A stretch of DNA of 64,000 nucleotides from positions 17,287,001 to 17,351,000 of the forward strand of contig JABWDB010000005.1 in the NCBI GenBank assembly GCA_019614645.1, written 5' to 3'. The notes below the pieces were generated by a model. The model was not told the origin of the DNA. It saw only the letters and a list, made by a program, of their open reading frames with translations, and searched no databases. How positions within the stretch are numbered: position 1 is the first letter of the stretch; each line of letters opens with the position of its first letter. Positions 1 through 10,429 of the stretch are shown one piece after another. This stretch comes from Stratiolaelaps scimitus (lineage: Eukaryota; Arthropoda; Arachnida; Mesostigmata; Laelapidae). Made by a program: the position numbers and the translations under genes.

Positions 1-394
1 GAATATAGTGCTTATACAAGTGTGTCAGTCACATCGTGAAGCGATCGTGGATGCTTATGAGATGAAGAGTACGGGATTTATAATAGATAAAGATGGGTGT
101 GAAATGATGGGGATAAAAGTCGCATTAATTCTTGTTCGCAAGATTTTCTTTGTAGACAGACACAACATTCTCTTGGTGGTACAAAATTTCGAAACGTTTC
201 AAAAAGTTTGTTCATCAGCAAGTGAGCTTGATGTACTGATAAAATCAAGAGATATGATAGCAAGCAATCCTATCTCTCCTACCATAAACTCGGCTTGATT
301 ATGGACCAATTGCGAGAACGCAATCGAATCAATCAATGCAACTGTAAATATCCAAACTTTCTATGTCTCCTCTGGGTAGGTGTTCCCCACGCAC
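1..394 (-). other. intron (3' part outside window)
   Basis: The sequence downstream of the last donor. An open frame on the plus strand (8-298) has no recognisable motif and no splice support. Nothing else seen. Confidence 0.7.
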
Positions 395-633
395 CTCCGC
401 GCACGAAGAGAACTGCACGCGCCCTATGCGAACCAGCGATGTTGGTGGCTGAACAGAAGTACTCAGCCTGATCCGAACCGCGCGCGGATCCGATCCGAAA
501 TGATCCGTCGACGAACGTCGAGTCGGGGGATAACAGCCCATCACCTGCTTTTTCCCAGCGTAGTTCGGGCACCGGATGACCTGAAGCAATGCAGCGGAAC
601 ACCACCGGTTGACCAGCACTAACTTCTAAAAAT
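395..633 (-). CDS. trol: Ig domain 4 of the Ig array
   Basis: The acceptor is ctctctctctcag and the donor GAG|GTGCGT. It holds a nearly whole Ig domain: LEVSAGQPVVFRC, core tryptophan in PELRWEKAGDG, FRIGSARGSDQAEYFCSATN, RAVLFVRG. It is the last exon in the window, ends in phase 1, and the array must continue beyond base 1. Confidence 0.93.
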
Positions 634-1031
634 CTGAGAGAGAGAAAACATGGAAGACGCCAATGAATCGAATTTATTGGGATTCATTCCAATAGTAAAT
701 CACTGCTAAAGGCGTTTTGGGTATAAATGGCTGGGGTCGTAAGCAACCAGTTTAATGTACGCGTTACGGTTTATCGTTTATAACGTACTCATTCATATAT
801 ATAAATGAACAATGCAAGGTATAGAATAATGGAATAATTATAGTGAATACTTATATGCTAGATGTACGCCGATATTTCATGACGGTTTCACACTACACAA
901 AAAGGTGTCTACTTTTAATACACAAATGAAAACATGCAACCAACCACATTGCCTAGCATTCCTCTATTTTGCCGGGATGAATAATCGCGTTGTTTTTAAG
1001 TGCGTGTCTGACAGTTAAATTGCCTACTTAC
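634..1031 (-). other. intron between Ig 3 and Ig 4 exons
   Basis: 398 nt of AT-rich sequence with a GA/CT tract beside the acceptor. Nothing else seen. Confidence 0.85.
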
Positions 1032-1333
1032 TGTGGCTCGATGCGGACTCGCGGTCCAAAGCGGGTTTCGAGTCCTTCAACAATGAGAAAGGCACTCTCT
1101 GATAGAGTACGATGCGACAGAAAGACGTCTGCACTGTGCAGCTTGGGCAGCATCGGCAGTGTTGGACCCATCACGTGAAACTGTGGCCCACTTCCCGGCA
1201 CGGCAACAGAGCAAACGTAAGTGCCGTTGTCGTCCAGGCGGGTGTCGACAATTGTCAACACTCCAGAGGCGTCAGTCGCGCGCGCTGGCAGAGGTAGACC
1301 CCGTTCGCGACTCCAGTATACTGATACAGGCAC
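1032..1333 (-). CDS. trol: Ig domain 3 end and linker to Ig domain 4
   Basis: The acceptor is aaccctctcgttcag and the donor CA|GTAAGT. It encodes the core tryptophan (VPVSVYWSRERG), the second cysteine in DDNGTYVC, then about 45 residues of inter-domain sequence (HRTLSESAFLIVEG) and the first strand of the next Ig (RFGPRVRIEPQ). The junction FLEVSAGQP continues the next domain. Confidence 0.92.
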
Positions 1334-1576
1334 CTGAACGAGAGGGTTTCATGGTTCAGTCACATTGAATAGCGTTATATAAATCCTATCTAGGATAGGA
1401 TACAATAACAGAAGAAAAACAACTCGCTACAGTTGTCTTGATCATGCTGTTAGATGGGTTAAAAATATTCGACCGACAGTACGTGCAAATGGCATTGGGC
1501 ATATGTCACGAACATAACAACCGCATGTTAAGCATGTTACTATTATTATTATGCACTTAGTATGCAAGGTACTGAC

Positions 1577-1844
1577 GTTGGTCCTTCCGTAGGCGTTGCA
1601 TCTTAGTACAGCAGTTGCTCCGGGAGCGACACGCAATGTTTTGGGTTCGTGCACTTGTACACGAACGAAGCTCAGTGGATTAGTGGTGCCGTTGTTAGGC
1701 TGCTGTACGCAACGGTCACCCAGCCGAAGCGGGTTTCCGGTGAAGCCTGTGGCACAGATCTCGCAGTTGCGGCCGGAATATCCGACAGGGCACGCATTGC
1801 ACGTAGCCTGGCCGTCCGTATCCAAAAAGCACGTCTTTGAGAAT
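1577..1844 (-). CDS. trol: last laminin EGF module and start of Ig domain 3
   Basis: The acceptor is ctgaatgtgagcag and the donor AAC|GTCAGT. Laminin EGF: KTCFLDTDGQATCNACPVG, GRNCEICATGFTGNP. A linker with a possible glycosylation site (NGT) follows, then Ig strands LRVAPGATAVLRCNAYGRTN with the first Ig cysteine. The phase-0 donor gives GRTN-VPVSVYW in the next exon. Confidence 0.92.
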
Positions 1845-2195
1845 CTGCTCACATTCAGTGCAGTAGAGCGAAGTCGAATAGAGGTGTCGGCAAACATCCA
1901 AGCAATGAAAGACACGACATCGCGATGATGGACGTCAAAAAGTTAGTTACGGTGTTGTTAGCTTTAATGCGAAAGTGTTCAGTCATCAGGCACGTTGTTC
2001 AGGGCTGTCATGCTCAGCGTGCGTACAGACGTCAGTGCTTATTATTAATGTGTGAGCAATGTGAGCCCTTGGAGCTATGGGCGTTGCGCTAGATGGGTTT
2101 AACGCGTCAGTGATGATGACCGAAGGTTAATCTTCGCACACCCCTTCTTGTTAGTATGCTAATCTGCTGGCCAAGGATAACTTCATTCAACTTAC

Positions 2196-2323
2196 TGATT
2201 CGAGGGTTGCATATGAGGGCATGGACAGGGCTTGCAGTCTTCCGGAGTGCCAACAGTAGCGTCCCCGTAAAAACCCTGTTCACAGCGATCACAATGACTC
2301 CCCGTTGTGTTGTGTCGACATCT
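2196..2323 (-). CDS. trol: laminin-type EGF module (CRHNTTG type)
   Basis: The acceptor is cgacgattgcag and the donor CA|GTAAGT. It encodes [20 protein letters not shown], then [15 protein letters not shown]. It has the same length and phase as its paralogue at 7521-7648. NTT is a possible N-glycosylation site. Confidence 0.93.
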
Positions 2324-2532
2324 CTGCAATCGTCGTAACATGTGAGCGTTATGAGAGGAAAACTATCTCAAAACAATTCCCACAGCGATCTGATATCGAT
2401 ATACAATCGAGTATATACATAATAAGAGAGAGAGAGAGAGGGGGGGGAAGAGGAGATGCCGGTAGCTGACTGTTCCACAAGTACCCGATTGACTCCTGGT
2501 TCAATCCAACCCCCGAGCCCCCATTTTCTTAC

Positions 2533-2985
2533 CATGCACTGCCCAGTCTTGGGGTCGCATGACTCCGAGTGTCCGTTGCAATGGCAACGCGAACATCGGA
2601 TAGCGTGCGGCACGCTGAGGTCTCGCAGGTAGCCAGGGGCGCACTCCTCGCACGACAAACCGGCATAGCCCGGAGGACACGTGCACTGCTCTACCTCGTG
2701 CGCCACGACACCGTCCGGCGAGTCGGCGGCGTGCGGCACCGCCGTCGACATATTCACACCGCTCAGTGACGTTAGCAGCATCCGCGAGCTGAACGTGGCA
2801 CGAATGAGGAGCACCTCGATGTTTGCTAGCACGCGAAGCAGATCGTGGCGAGTGGCCTCCGACGATAGCGACGTCTCCGGGTCGAAGTGGCGCCAGTCCA
2901 GCTCGCGGAGTGGAACTCGATAGTTTCGCTGCTCCGCTGGATTAGGCGGCGGATGCAGGATGTAGAACAGCGTCATCCCGTTGCC
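2533..2985 (-). CDS. trol: laminin IV domain 3 end and laminin EGF
   Basis: The acceptor is tttttgatcgccag and the donor ATG|GTAAGA; 151 codons. It encodes GNGMTLFYILHPPPNP, then HDLLRVLANIEVLLIRATF, VEQCTCPPGYAGLSCEEC and CSRCHCNGHSESCDPKTGQC. Upstream sequence is open in the same frame for another 36 codons, but the conserved strand fixes the start at GGC. Confidence 0.94.
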
Positions 2986-3285
2986 CTGGCGATCAAAAAC
3001 GTTCAACGAAATGTACAACGGATATGAGGTGACATCGGTGAGGGCGAAGTGTTTCACGCTCGCTATTGACGCTGTCTTCGCAGAATTTTGCACTCTCTAT
3101 TTCGTATCTGATATTTCATATACACATATATATATATATATATATTTCGAATGTGATATTCCATATATATATATATACATCAGTGCCGGCCATACAACAA
3201 TGTTTGGTAGAAGTTTGCTTTTGTCTCGTAACGAAATCGCTTTCATCGACCGAAGCGATGAAATGGGGAGGGACATTGCCCTTAC
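2986..3285 (-). other. intron within laminin IV domain 3
   Basis: 300 nt with two short (TA)n tracts around 3127-3177. Part of it is open in the coding frame next to the acceptor but does not fit the domain. Confidence 0.85.
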
Positions 3286-3782
3286 CGTTATCTGGATATC
3301 GGCGTCGTTAAATGGTTCCCCTTCGGTTTCGGCCGTATAATGCTGACCAAAGCTTAGGTAGCCTCCGTATGATGCGAGTTTGTTACCCAGAAATTGCTCA
3401 GGCAGTGACCAGAATAGCGTCTCCTGACTTGCGAACGACGCAAATGAGACCGAGTTGAGTGAGGGGTTCACCACGATCCCCTCTGTGATCAGCTGCATCT
3501 GTAGACGATCCGTTAGTTGGAAGTGGTGCTGGAACGGGTCGTCGAGTTCGGCTAGCACCATGAAGATCTCGGAGCGGTAGAACGTTGACGAAATGCATTT
3601 TTCGGTGACTTCGAAACAGAAACACTGTGTACACCCGAGTGGGTTGTCGGCCTCCAATTGAAAGAAGCCTTCTTTGCAGCGTTGACAATTTTTACCCTCG
3701 ACGTGTGCTTTGCATGCGCATTGCTCGCTGATGTCGCAGTCCTCACGAGTACTGCCGCGTTGGTCACACTGGCAGGATGGCT
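3286..3782 (-). CDS. trol: laminin EGF and laminin IV domain 3, main part
   Basis: The acceptor is cttctctgttacag and the donor ACG|GTAAGG. Laminin EGF: PSCQCDQRGSTREDC, CACKAHVEGKNCQRC, LGCTQCFCF. Laminin IV: FWSLPEQFLGNKLASYGGYL, then NDADIQIT. The next exon supplies GNGMTLFY, restoring the conserved I-Q-I-T-G-N-G strand. Confidence 0.94.
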
Positions 3783-4041
3783 CTGTAACAGAGAAGAATG
3801 GTTGACACGAATAGCAATCACCTTGGAATGAGGCAGACTTACTGTGAAGGTCTTTCCTGTATACTATACTGTTCAGTGACGTCTCAGACAGCGACTGCAC
3901 TGGTACTCCTTTGGGTCAGTGACACTTATTTTCAGTTTCGTACAGACAGGCATATTCGGAGGCTTTTTCACCGAGGAAGGCCTTTGTCGAGATGGGGGGG
4001 GGGGCTATACTTATAAAGCAGTATCTTGCGCTTGCTCTTAC

Positions 4042-4370
4042 CAGATATATCCATACAGTCGCTCGGAGTACCGGCTGTGGCATCCCCAACGAAACCAGGT
4101 GCGCACTCGTCACAAAAATCGCCAGTGGCATGATGTTGACAGTCTCGGCAGATGCCGGATTCCGCGTCACAGTCCGACGAGTGACCATTACAAAAGCACG
4201 GTTCGCAGAGACCGAGAAAGGAGCCGGATGCCGAACGAGTAAATCCTTGTTCGCAGTCCTCGCAAGATAATCCACGATAGCCGCGAGGACAGCGACATTG
4301 TTCTACTGAAAGGGCCAAAGCTTGGCCGCTGTTGGAGGGTACTGCAATGTCCAGGCTGACCTCGACCAGT
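4042..4370 (-). CDS. trol: laminin IV domain 2 end and laminin EGF modules
   Basis: The acceptor is ttttgcggatag and the donor G|GTAAGA. It joins as TELAA-LVEVSLDIAVPSN, then VEQCRCPRGYRGLSCEDC. Laminin EGF modules follow: CEPCFCNGHSSDC, CRDCQHHATGDFCDEC, GTPSDC. The split codon at the 3' end gives DIS-EPSCQCD. Confidence 0.93.
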
Positions 4371-4523
4371 CTATCCGCAAAATATGAACAGACAAGAGGT
4401 CAGAGGGAAAAGGTAGCATTGTAAATATATTTGCATAATTGAGAGAGAGAGCTTCCTAAGAGAGTTCAAATCGAACAAATCGCCAGAGAGAGAAAAGGAG
4501 AGAGAGAGAGAGAAATAACTTAC

Positions 4524-5020
4524 GCGGCAAGTTCGGTGTCGTCGACGTAGGTCGCCTTGATGAGGATAGCTTGTAGATTGGCCAGGACAAGCATGAGGTC
4601 CTCACGGCGTGCGGGTAGGCCGTCTGTCTTCACGAACGAGCTCTCGAACATTCGAACAGACATCTGCTGAGCAAACATGCCTGATAGTTTGTCGGGAAAT
4701 CGATGCTGTAGCGATGTTCTTGTGCCGACAAGTATCACATCAGGTTCCTGGTCACGATAGATGCCGCCACCTTCGTAGCGCAGCTTGACGCGGAGTTCGC
4801 CGCCGTAAGCAGTTGTCTTTCGACCGAGGAAACGCTCCGGTAGTTGCCAGTAGGCGACATCGGACGGTCCGCCAGCGTTCGTGAAATTGGCGAGGCTAGC
4901 TTCCGAGAAGACCAATTCCCTGCGGGCGGTTTCCGCCCTCAGCCCCAGCTCGTTGCTGATGCTGCGGTGCTGGTCAGTTATGCGAACGTCTTCCGTTGAC
5001 GTGGTGAACCGAAGAACCTC
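4524..5020 (-). CDS. trol: laminin IV domain 2, main part
   Basis: The acceptor is cgaaacacatttag and the donor GC|GTAAGT. 165 codons cover most of the domain: FTTSTEDVRITDQH, YWQLPERFLGRKTTAYGGEL, DVILVG, REDLMLVLANLQAILIKATY. Domain 2 is much closer to the family pattern than domain 1. The strong GTAAGT donor precedes an in-frame stop. Confidence 0.93.
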
Positions 5021-5184
5021 CTAAATGTGTTTCGAACGAGCACAAAAACATGTTGCGTTTATTATTATTATTACTAGGTCACAGAGCGATACAACCTGCA
5101 GGTAGGAACGGACATCATGTTAGCGGGGGATGCTCACATTAACCCAGAACATAGAAACCCTATAAGCTTGATACGATACGGCAC

Positions 5185-5399
5185 CTGTTCTCGGTAGTGG
5201 TTTGATGAGGTGCAGGAAGAGGTGATGCCCATACAGAAGCACTGAACGCAGCCAAGCGGGGCGTCCGCGTGCAGAAAGAATGAGTTAGCCCTGCATGTAT
5301 CGCATGCAGTGCCGGTCACAAGAGGTTTACATGGGCAAAGCCCAGTCGATGGCGAGGGATCTGCGCTCAGTGAGCCAGACGAATCGCACCGGAACGTGC
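5185..5399 (-). CDS. trol: laminin-type EGF region before laminin IV domain 2
   Basis: The acceptor is ccgttgtactgtag and the donor CAG|GTGCCG. It encodes TFRCDSSGSLS, then GLCPCKPLVTGTACDTCR and LGCVQCFCMGITSSC. The last motif is the CxQCFCFG-type lead-in also seen before laminin IV domains 1 and 3. It ends NHYREQ and continues into the laminin IV domain. Confidence 0.9.
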
Positions 5400-6261
5400 C
5401 TACAGTACAACGGATGACATGGTACGATCCAGCAGTAAAAAACAATACATGATTTGAGGTTATTGACGCTGTCAGATATATATATATATATATACACGTC
5501 GCTAGGCGAAACATAAGCGAAAAATATGAGAAACCTTTTTCTTCTAATTTCCAGTGCGTGTTACACTACATTATGTTTACAGTCAACGCAAAGGAATGAG
5601 TGACAATCTAACGAACGCTTACGAGGTATATTCACGGCAACGAAAAGCTCAAGCGTTCATTGATCTAGTAATAATCAACATATAAGCAGACATGTTTGTG
5701 TCAATTGGGACGTCATCGACGTTTGGAATAGTCCCCCTTGTAGGTTTTGTGTGTGTTTTTTATGCTATCCTTTTTGGATATGTTCAGCTGAATCGATATA
5801 TTTCGTCGTCTCTAACATACCGCAGTGTTGTTCATCGGACATATCGAGACAGTCTGCTTTGCCGTCACAGCGGGCCCGAGCGTCGACACAGACACCATCA
5901 CGACATTTGTACTGGTTCAGAGTGCACGCTGAAAATCGATTGCAAACAACGATATAGAGCATTGTGCACACTCCTCCTGTTCGTGTATTACGAGATCGGA
6001 ACGTAGGGTCTGGCAACAAGTGAGAAAAGAGACGAGTAACCTCTAACAAAAGCAGCACAACCTATGGCCGAGCCTATGACCTATAAGAGAGCTTAAGCAT
6101 TGTGAAATTGCAGCTCCTTTAATAAACCAATAAAGCTTTACCTTTACCTTCTCCCTTTGTCTGTCTGTCTATCGATCAATTGTGCTAAAGGATAGAAAAG
6201 ATGGTTTTGCCTCAGGAACAAGGAGGATTTGAGTAATTGAATTTGATTTTACAATACTTAC
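5400..6261 (-). other. introns flanking LA module 17
   Basis: Two introns (5400-5820 and 5929-6261) on either side of the exon at 5821-5928. A (TA)n tract lies near 5478-5494. No further coding sequence seen. Confidence 0.85.
5821..5928 (-). CDS. trol: LDL-receptor class A module 17 (inside domain III)
   Basis: 108 nt, phase 1 both sides, acceptor aatcgattttcag, donor G|GTATGT. The module reads CTLNQYKC ... DGVC ... ARCDG ... ADC ... MSDEQHC. It follows module 16 directly (HGC-ACTLNQYKC) and returns to the laminin EGF series as HCG-TFRCDSSGS. Confidence 0.94.
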
Positions 6262-6369
6262 CACAACCATGTTCGTCAGAAAAGTCTTCACAATCGTAGC
6301 GGCCATCACATCGTTGACGTCTCAATATACAGCTGCCATCACCGCACTGGAACTGACCGACCTCACATT
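6262..6369 (-). CDS. trol: LDL-receptor class A module 16 (inside domain III)
   Basis: 108 nt, phase 1 both sides, acceptor cattctgtgcag, donor G|GTAAGT. The module reads CEVGQFQC ... DGSC ... QRCDG ... YDC ... FSDEHGC, with all six cysteines and the calcium site. It sits between a laminin EGF exon and laminin IV domain 2. Confidence 0.94.
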
Positions 6370-6549
6370 CTGCACAGAATGGCAAGACATTATCGGCTTG
6401 TTAGCATAAGCGCAAGCTAATAACTAAATAAATAAAGGACAAACGAACGAACTGCGTAACAATGACACGTTCTTTGTGTACTTCTTTGGTCTCGTCAAAC
6501 GTTTAATTGCCTCTTGCATGTCGGTTACAGCAACAAACATGGAACGTAC

Positions 6550-6728
6550 CAGATAACCGGCAGGTGTTGTCGAGGTCAGATCGTTCATAGCCATGGGCGC
6601 ATTTCTGGCAACGTCTGCCCTCGTAGCCAATAGGGCACGCTGTACATGTCACCTCCCCGTCGGGATCCAACTTACAGGAAGGGGCGAACCACTCAGCGGG
6701 GTAGCCGGTCAATCGGCTTGTCAACATG
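6550..6728 (-). CDS. trol: laminin-type EGF module
   Basis: The acceptor is gcccttcgtgcag and the donor G|GTACGT. It encodes MLTSRLTGYPAEWFAPSC, then KLDPDGEVTCTACPIGYEG and CQKCAHGYERSDLDNTC. It is paralogous to the module at 1577-1844 (FLDTDGQATCNACPVGYSG). Here it splices into an LA module instead of an Ig domain. Confidence 0.92.
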
Positions 6729-7520
6729 CTGCACGAAGGGCAGATGAAACAGAAACAGGACATTAAGTGTTCAACCGTAGAGCAGTATTCCAGGAAACTG
6801 TAGGTACAAATGCACTAATTTGCCGAAGACCCAGCATTCACTAAATATACAGAAAAATATATCTAGTTTATTTACTGAATGCACAAAATGGTACTCGCTT
6901 GGCGTGGCGGAAATAGAGAAAGAGAAGAGAGAAAATTATTTTTGTTTCTTAAAAGTAATATGTTGGTGATTGGCTAATTTCGCAAAGAGCCAAAGACTAA
7001 TGGGCAGTTACTCATTATAGAACAGAAACCTCGTGCATCGTAGATGATTATATGTTTTGAGCTTATTATTATTATTATTATTAATTGTATTTGGGAAATC
7101 CTTATTCAGAGTAATAACTACAAAACATAGGGATTCTTCGAGTAGCGTTTTCTCCGCAATCCCTCGTCTCGTCGAAACAAAGGTACAGACTTCACGCAGC
7201 CGCGCCTATGCAAATTTCATGCCAATGGCCTTCAGTCGCCCGAAATGGGTATTTTTTTGTCATAAGAAATTCCATTAGCGCCATCGCCACCGAGCTACGG
7301 TGGCTAATTAATAGTTCGTACCCAACCCTTGTTCGTTGCCGGGTGACCCTCTGCCCGTCTCCCACCAGCCTGCTCTCTGTACTTAGCCATACGGTATTAC
7401 TACGAGAATATTCGAGAATAGTTCATCTTTAGAGAAGTGATAATAACGTTTTGTGATTACAGGTCGTCATCGGTTTAGCAAGTAGTTACCTATTATGATA
7501 GAAGTTGATTCGTGACTTAC
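6729..7520 (-). other. intron
   Basis: 792 nt between two laminin EGF exons. Includes a (TTA)n tract at about 7063-7083. Nothing else seen. Confidence 0.85.
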
Positions 7521-7648
7521 TGAGGTGGCACAGTTATTGGTGGGCAGGGACATGGCCTACAGTCAAATGCCGTCCCCCTCGTGGCTTGTCCGTAAAAGCC
7601 TCGCTTACATTTCGCACAGTGGGCTCCGTCAGTGTTGTGCTGACAGTT
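7521..7648 (-). CDS. trol: laminin-type EGF module (CQHNTDG type)
   Basis: The acceptor is ggataattttgcag and the donor CA|GTAAGT. It encodes [20 protein letters not shown], then [12 protein letters not shown]. Its length (128 nt) and phase are identical to the paralogous exon at 2196-2323, which shows that the domain III blocks arose by internal duplication. Confidence 0.93.
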
Positions 7649-8310
7649 CTGCAAAATTATCCAAAACGAAACCACAGAGAACACCGTGCTTTCTAAACAC
7701 ATGTGGATAAAGCCAATCCCGAGAAGAAGAAAAACATGCAAGCTTTTCTTTGTATAAACCCTAGCTGGAGAATTTATAATCATCAAAGTACCACCCAGTA
7801 CCTCATCAGGTTTAAAGTACGACATGACATAGCTATTAGGGCACGAATATACACTCTTATTGTGCAATATGGTATTCATGATATGTTGATGGCTACAAAA
7901 AATCGCTAATTAAGTTGCTGGTATGTCCAGTACTCCCACAAAATGTTGTTCATGCTTGACAATCGCCGTAACTGCTAATGTGTTCGATAGTGCCTATATA
8001 ATTTATCGTACAAGGAATATCGACGCTGAGAAGAATCTACAGTATTTATTCGGTTACATCAGTTTGACCTAGTCCATCGATCTCACGTTTGGATATCCTT
8101 AGCAACTGCAACAATTTCGACGAGTTTCGCCAAAGCGAAGAGCTATCAAAATCGTCCGATTCGCTGTTCGCCTTCGGGTGCTTGTTCAAAGTTGTTGACA
8201 CTTGAGATCCGAAGCCGATACCACATGCTCTATATTCCTCTCCCACTTATATCTTTTGCGCCCATTATCCGTACGAGATTCTCCCTGCCCAACTCTTCTC
8301 GTTGACTTAC
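7649..8310 (-). other. intron
   Basis: 662 nt between laminin EGF exons, AT-rich. Open frames inside lack domain motifs. Nothing seen. Confidence 0.85.
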
Positions 8311-8436
8311 CAAGCATTTGCCAGTGGTTTGATCACACGTGTTGGAGTGGCCGTTACAAGCACAAGGAATGACGCCTTGAACACAGGACCCAAGATATTG
8401 TCCACTCTGTCGCCGTACGAAGCCAGCAGCGCATTG
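8311..8436 (-). CDS. trol: laminin-type EGF modules after laminin IV 1
   Basis: 126 nt, phase 0 both sides, acceptor gatggtag, donor TTG|GTAAGT. It encodes QCAAGFVRRQSGQYLGSC and then PCACNGHSNTCDQTTGKCL. C-x-C-N-G-H-S-x-x-C-D-x-x-T-G-x-C is the conserved start of a laminin EGF module, completed in the next exon. Confidence 0.9.
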
Positions 8437-9150
8437 CTACCATCCACACGCGAAAGGATCAGAAAAAAACAGCACGAGAATTAAGAAACTCCTCCATATA
8501 TTGCTGAATGTCTTACACATGATAACAAAACAAACGAAGGTTAGCACGCGGGTGGTCTAGTTTCGTGGTATTGTTTCGAAGCCTAGATGATCTTTAGGTG
8601 CATGTGAATCTGGAAAAAGTTCCCCTGGTCGAAAAAATTGTCTTGCGTACTAACCGAGAAGATGGGCTTTTCTGTATATAGCTATAATTGACCAATAGTC
8701 TAAACTATAATAAATCTTAATGAAGGCAAACGGCTAAGACGTTAGGGTCATCACTCAGTGGCCCTTTACCGATGAAGCAAGAGATAGGACTACAAACCTC
8801 ACAAGAATGCCCCACATAACCTTGAGGACAGGTGCACTGCTCCACCAGATGCGCCGTGACTCCTTGAGGATTCGAGTAACTGGCCGAGTCTAGCTCCACT
8901 TTCTTAATGCTGCCGATTAGACATTTGCAATAAGTACAAGATACTCATTAGTAAATCTAAGGCGTCATTAATTTTGCTAATGACAACAGCTGCCGCAGCT
9001 GACTGAAGCTCACTTGTCTTCCTGTTTATAGTAATGCTCACGAATGGGAGTCGGGAGACTATGCCTCCCAAACTGGATTGTCTCTCGTATAAATTCATAG
9101 GCAGTATATTCTCGTCGAGTTAAAATGAACAACAATCAAGTTCTACTAAC
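8437..9150 (-). other. introns around exon 8798-8909
   Basis: Two introns (8437-8797 and 8910-9150). No repeats or coding motifs seen. Confidence 0.85.
8798..8909 (-). CDS. trol: laminin IV domain 1 end and start of laminin EGF
   Basis: The acceptor is ctaatcggcag. The donor TGTGAG|GTTTGT is non-standard at positions 3-4. It encodes IKKVELDSASYSNPQG, then VEQCTCPQGYVGHSCE. The V-E-x-C-x-C-P-x-G-Y-x-G-x-S-C-E motif is the hallmark that follows every laminin IV domain of this gene. The donor was fixed by the match CE-QCAAGF in the next exon. Confidence 0.88.
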
Positions 9151-9383
9151 GTGGCGTTGAGAAGCTCAGCTGAATAACCGGTCCTAATATAAAGACCGTT
9201 AAGGTCAGCGAGCACCGTCATGATGTCTTCACGAGGTGCTGGATGAGCTCCACGTCGTCCTCCACCGTGATGGCCGCCGGAGTGGCTTTGACCGCTGGGG
9301 TGATGGGAGGGCCGCAGCCACGCCCCCTGACGGCAAGAATCATACTCTACAGCGTCACCCATATGTTCATCATGATGCTGGTG
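9151..9383 (-). CDS. trol: laminin IV domain 1, fourth part with His/Gly-rich insert
   Basis: The acceptor is ggcgttgcag and the donor AC|GTTAGT. The first half is unusual: His-rich (HQHHDEHM), then a His/Gly run (SHSGGHHGGGRRGAHP) where other copies are compact. The second half is typical (REDIMTVLADLNGLYIRTGY, then SAELLNAT), matching REDLMLVLANL in domain 2. The reading frame is confirmed by both junctions. Confidence 0.85.
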
Positions 9384-10277
9384 CTGCAACGCCAAGCGAC
9401 ACACCACCCGTCTATATACTACTACTAGCCTGTGCCAACCTATCTCAACCTTGATTCGACCTATTCCTAATTACATGATGCTCATTGAACATTGCCTATT
9501 CAGGGGCGCAATAGTCGCTCACAAGTTGCTGCATGCACTGATTCAATTCCTCGACGTCGTTATTACTATTATTATTATTATTATTATTAGCGATATAGTC
9601 ACTTGGCAGTATTAAAAACAGCCAACAAGAAAAAATATTTCAGGGTGGTTTGCTCACACCAGACGAACGAAATTGCTGAATGAAATGGCCTCGGCAGATT
9701 CCAATTGATACAGTCCTTGTGTAGATTAAACTAAGCACTTATTCTAAAATAAAGGGTCGTGCAGAGACGAAAGAAGCGTATTTGTACAATAATTAATAGA
9801 AGTACCTCAATAATCTGCACATTGATTTGGTACTCTTGATCGGGCAGATGATGAATACCAGAACGATAAAAGATCTCCACTCCATTGCCCCGCATTATGA
9901 CGTCCGCAAAGTCATCGGACAGTCTCTCTTCCTCTGCACCGCTCTTAAACCTTCGTGTCGTTGACGAGGAGGAAACAACAACGAAAATTCAAATTTAAAA
10001 CACGATTTACTCTTTGCTACCTATAAATGTCTGAAAGATGATCTGAAACATAAATTCGTTTGTTGTAGCCGAACCCCTTGAATTGGCGTTTTTATACAGC
10101 GACTACGACAATTCCGGAAGCCATAGTTAAGTGAAATTAATTAATCAGTAATTCCTTCCTGCTATCGCACATCTTCCGGTAGGCTTTGGCATGGAATAAA
10201 TCAATAAGTTCGCTGGAAACTGTTATCATAGTGTTCATAGATCATATCAAGATCATCATCCGCGGTCGTTCACGTAC
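9384..10277 (-). other. introns around exon 9806-9950
   Basis: Two introns (9384-9805 and 9951-10277). A (TTA)n tract lies at about 9562-9590. Nothing else seen. Confidence 0.82.
9806..9950 (-). CDS. trol: laminin IV domain 1, third part
   Basis: The acceptor follows gtttcctcctcgtcaac and ends cgaag|G; the donor is GAG|GTACTT. It encodes FKSGAEEERLSDDFADVIM, then RGNGVEIFYRSG and EYQINVQIIE. DVIMRGNGVEI is the conserved D-V-x-L-x-G-N-G strand of laminin IV domains. I chose the acceptor before GTTTAAG because it alone matches the upstream phase; the nearer cag would shift the frame. Confidence 0.86.
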
Positions 10278-10429
10278 CTCATCCAATAGGTGAGATAACC
10301 GCCGTAAGAGGCCACCCGAGCCCCGAGTAGATCACCGCTAACACTCCAATACAGCTGATGGCCCTCAGCGAATTTCTCAATTAGAGTTCCATCAATCGAG
10401 TATTCACCGCCGGTCCGAACAATCGCTTT
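10278..10429 (-). CDS. trol: laminin IV domain 1, second part
   Basis: The acceptor is gacacgttttcag and the donor AG|GTACGT. It carries the conserved laminin IV core: LYWSVSGDLLGARVASYGGYL, here LYWSV through ASYGG, then LTYWMR. The same W...P/G...LG...SYGG pattern recurs in laminin IV domains 2 and 3 below. This domain is spread over five exons, against two for domains 2 and 3. Confidence 0.9.

Noticed and set aside
3000..3093. Upstream extension of the exon at 2533-2985
   Set aside because: Open in frame, but the conserved laminin IV strand requires the splice at 2985 (IT-GNG).
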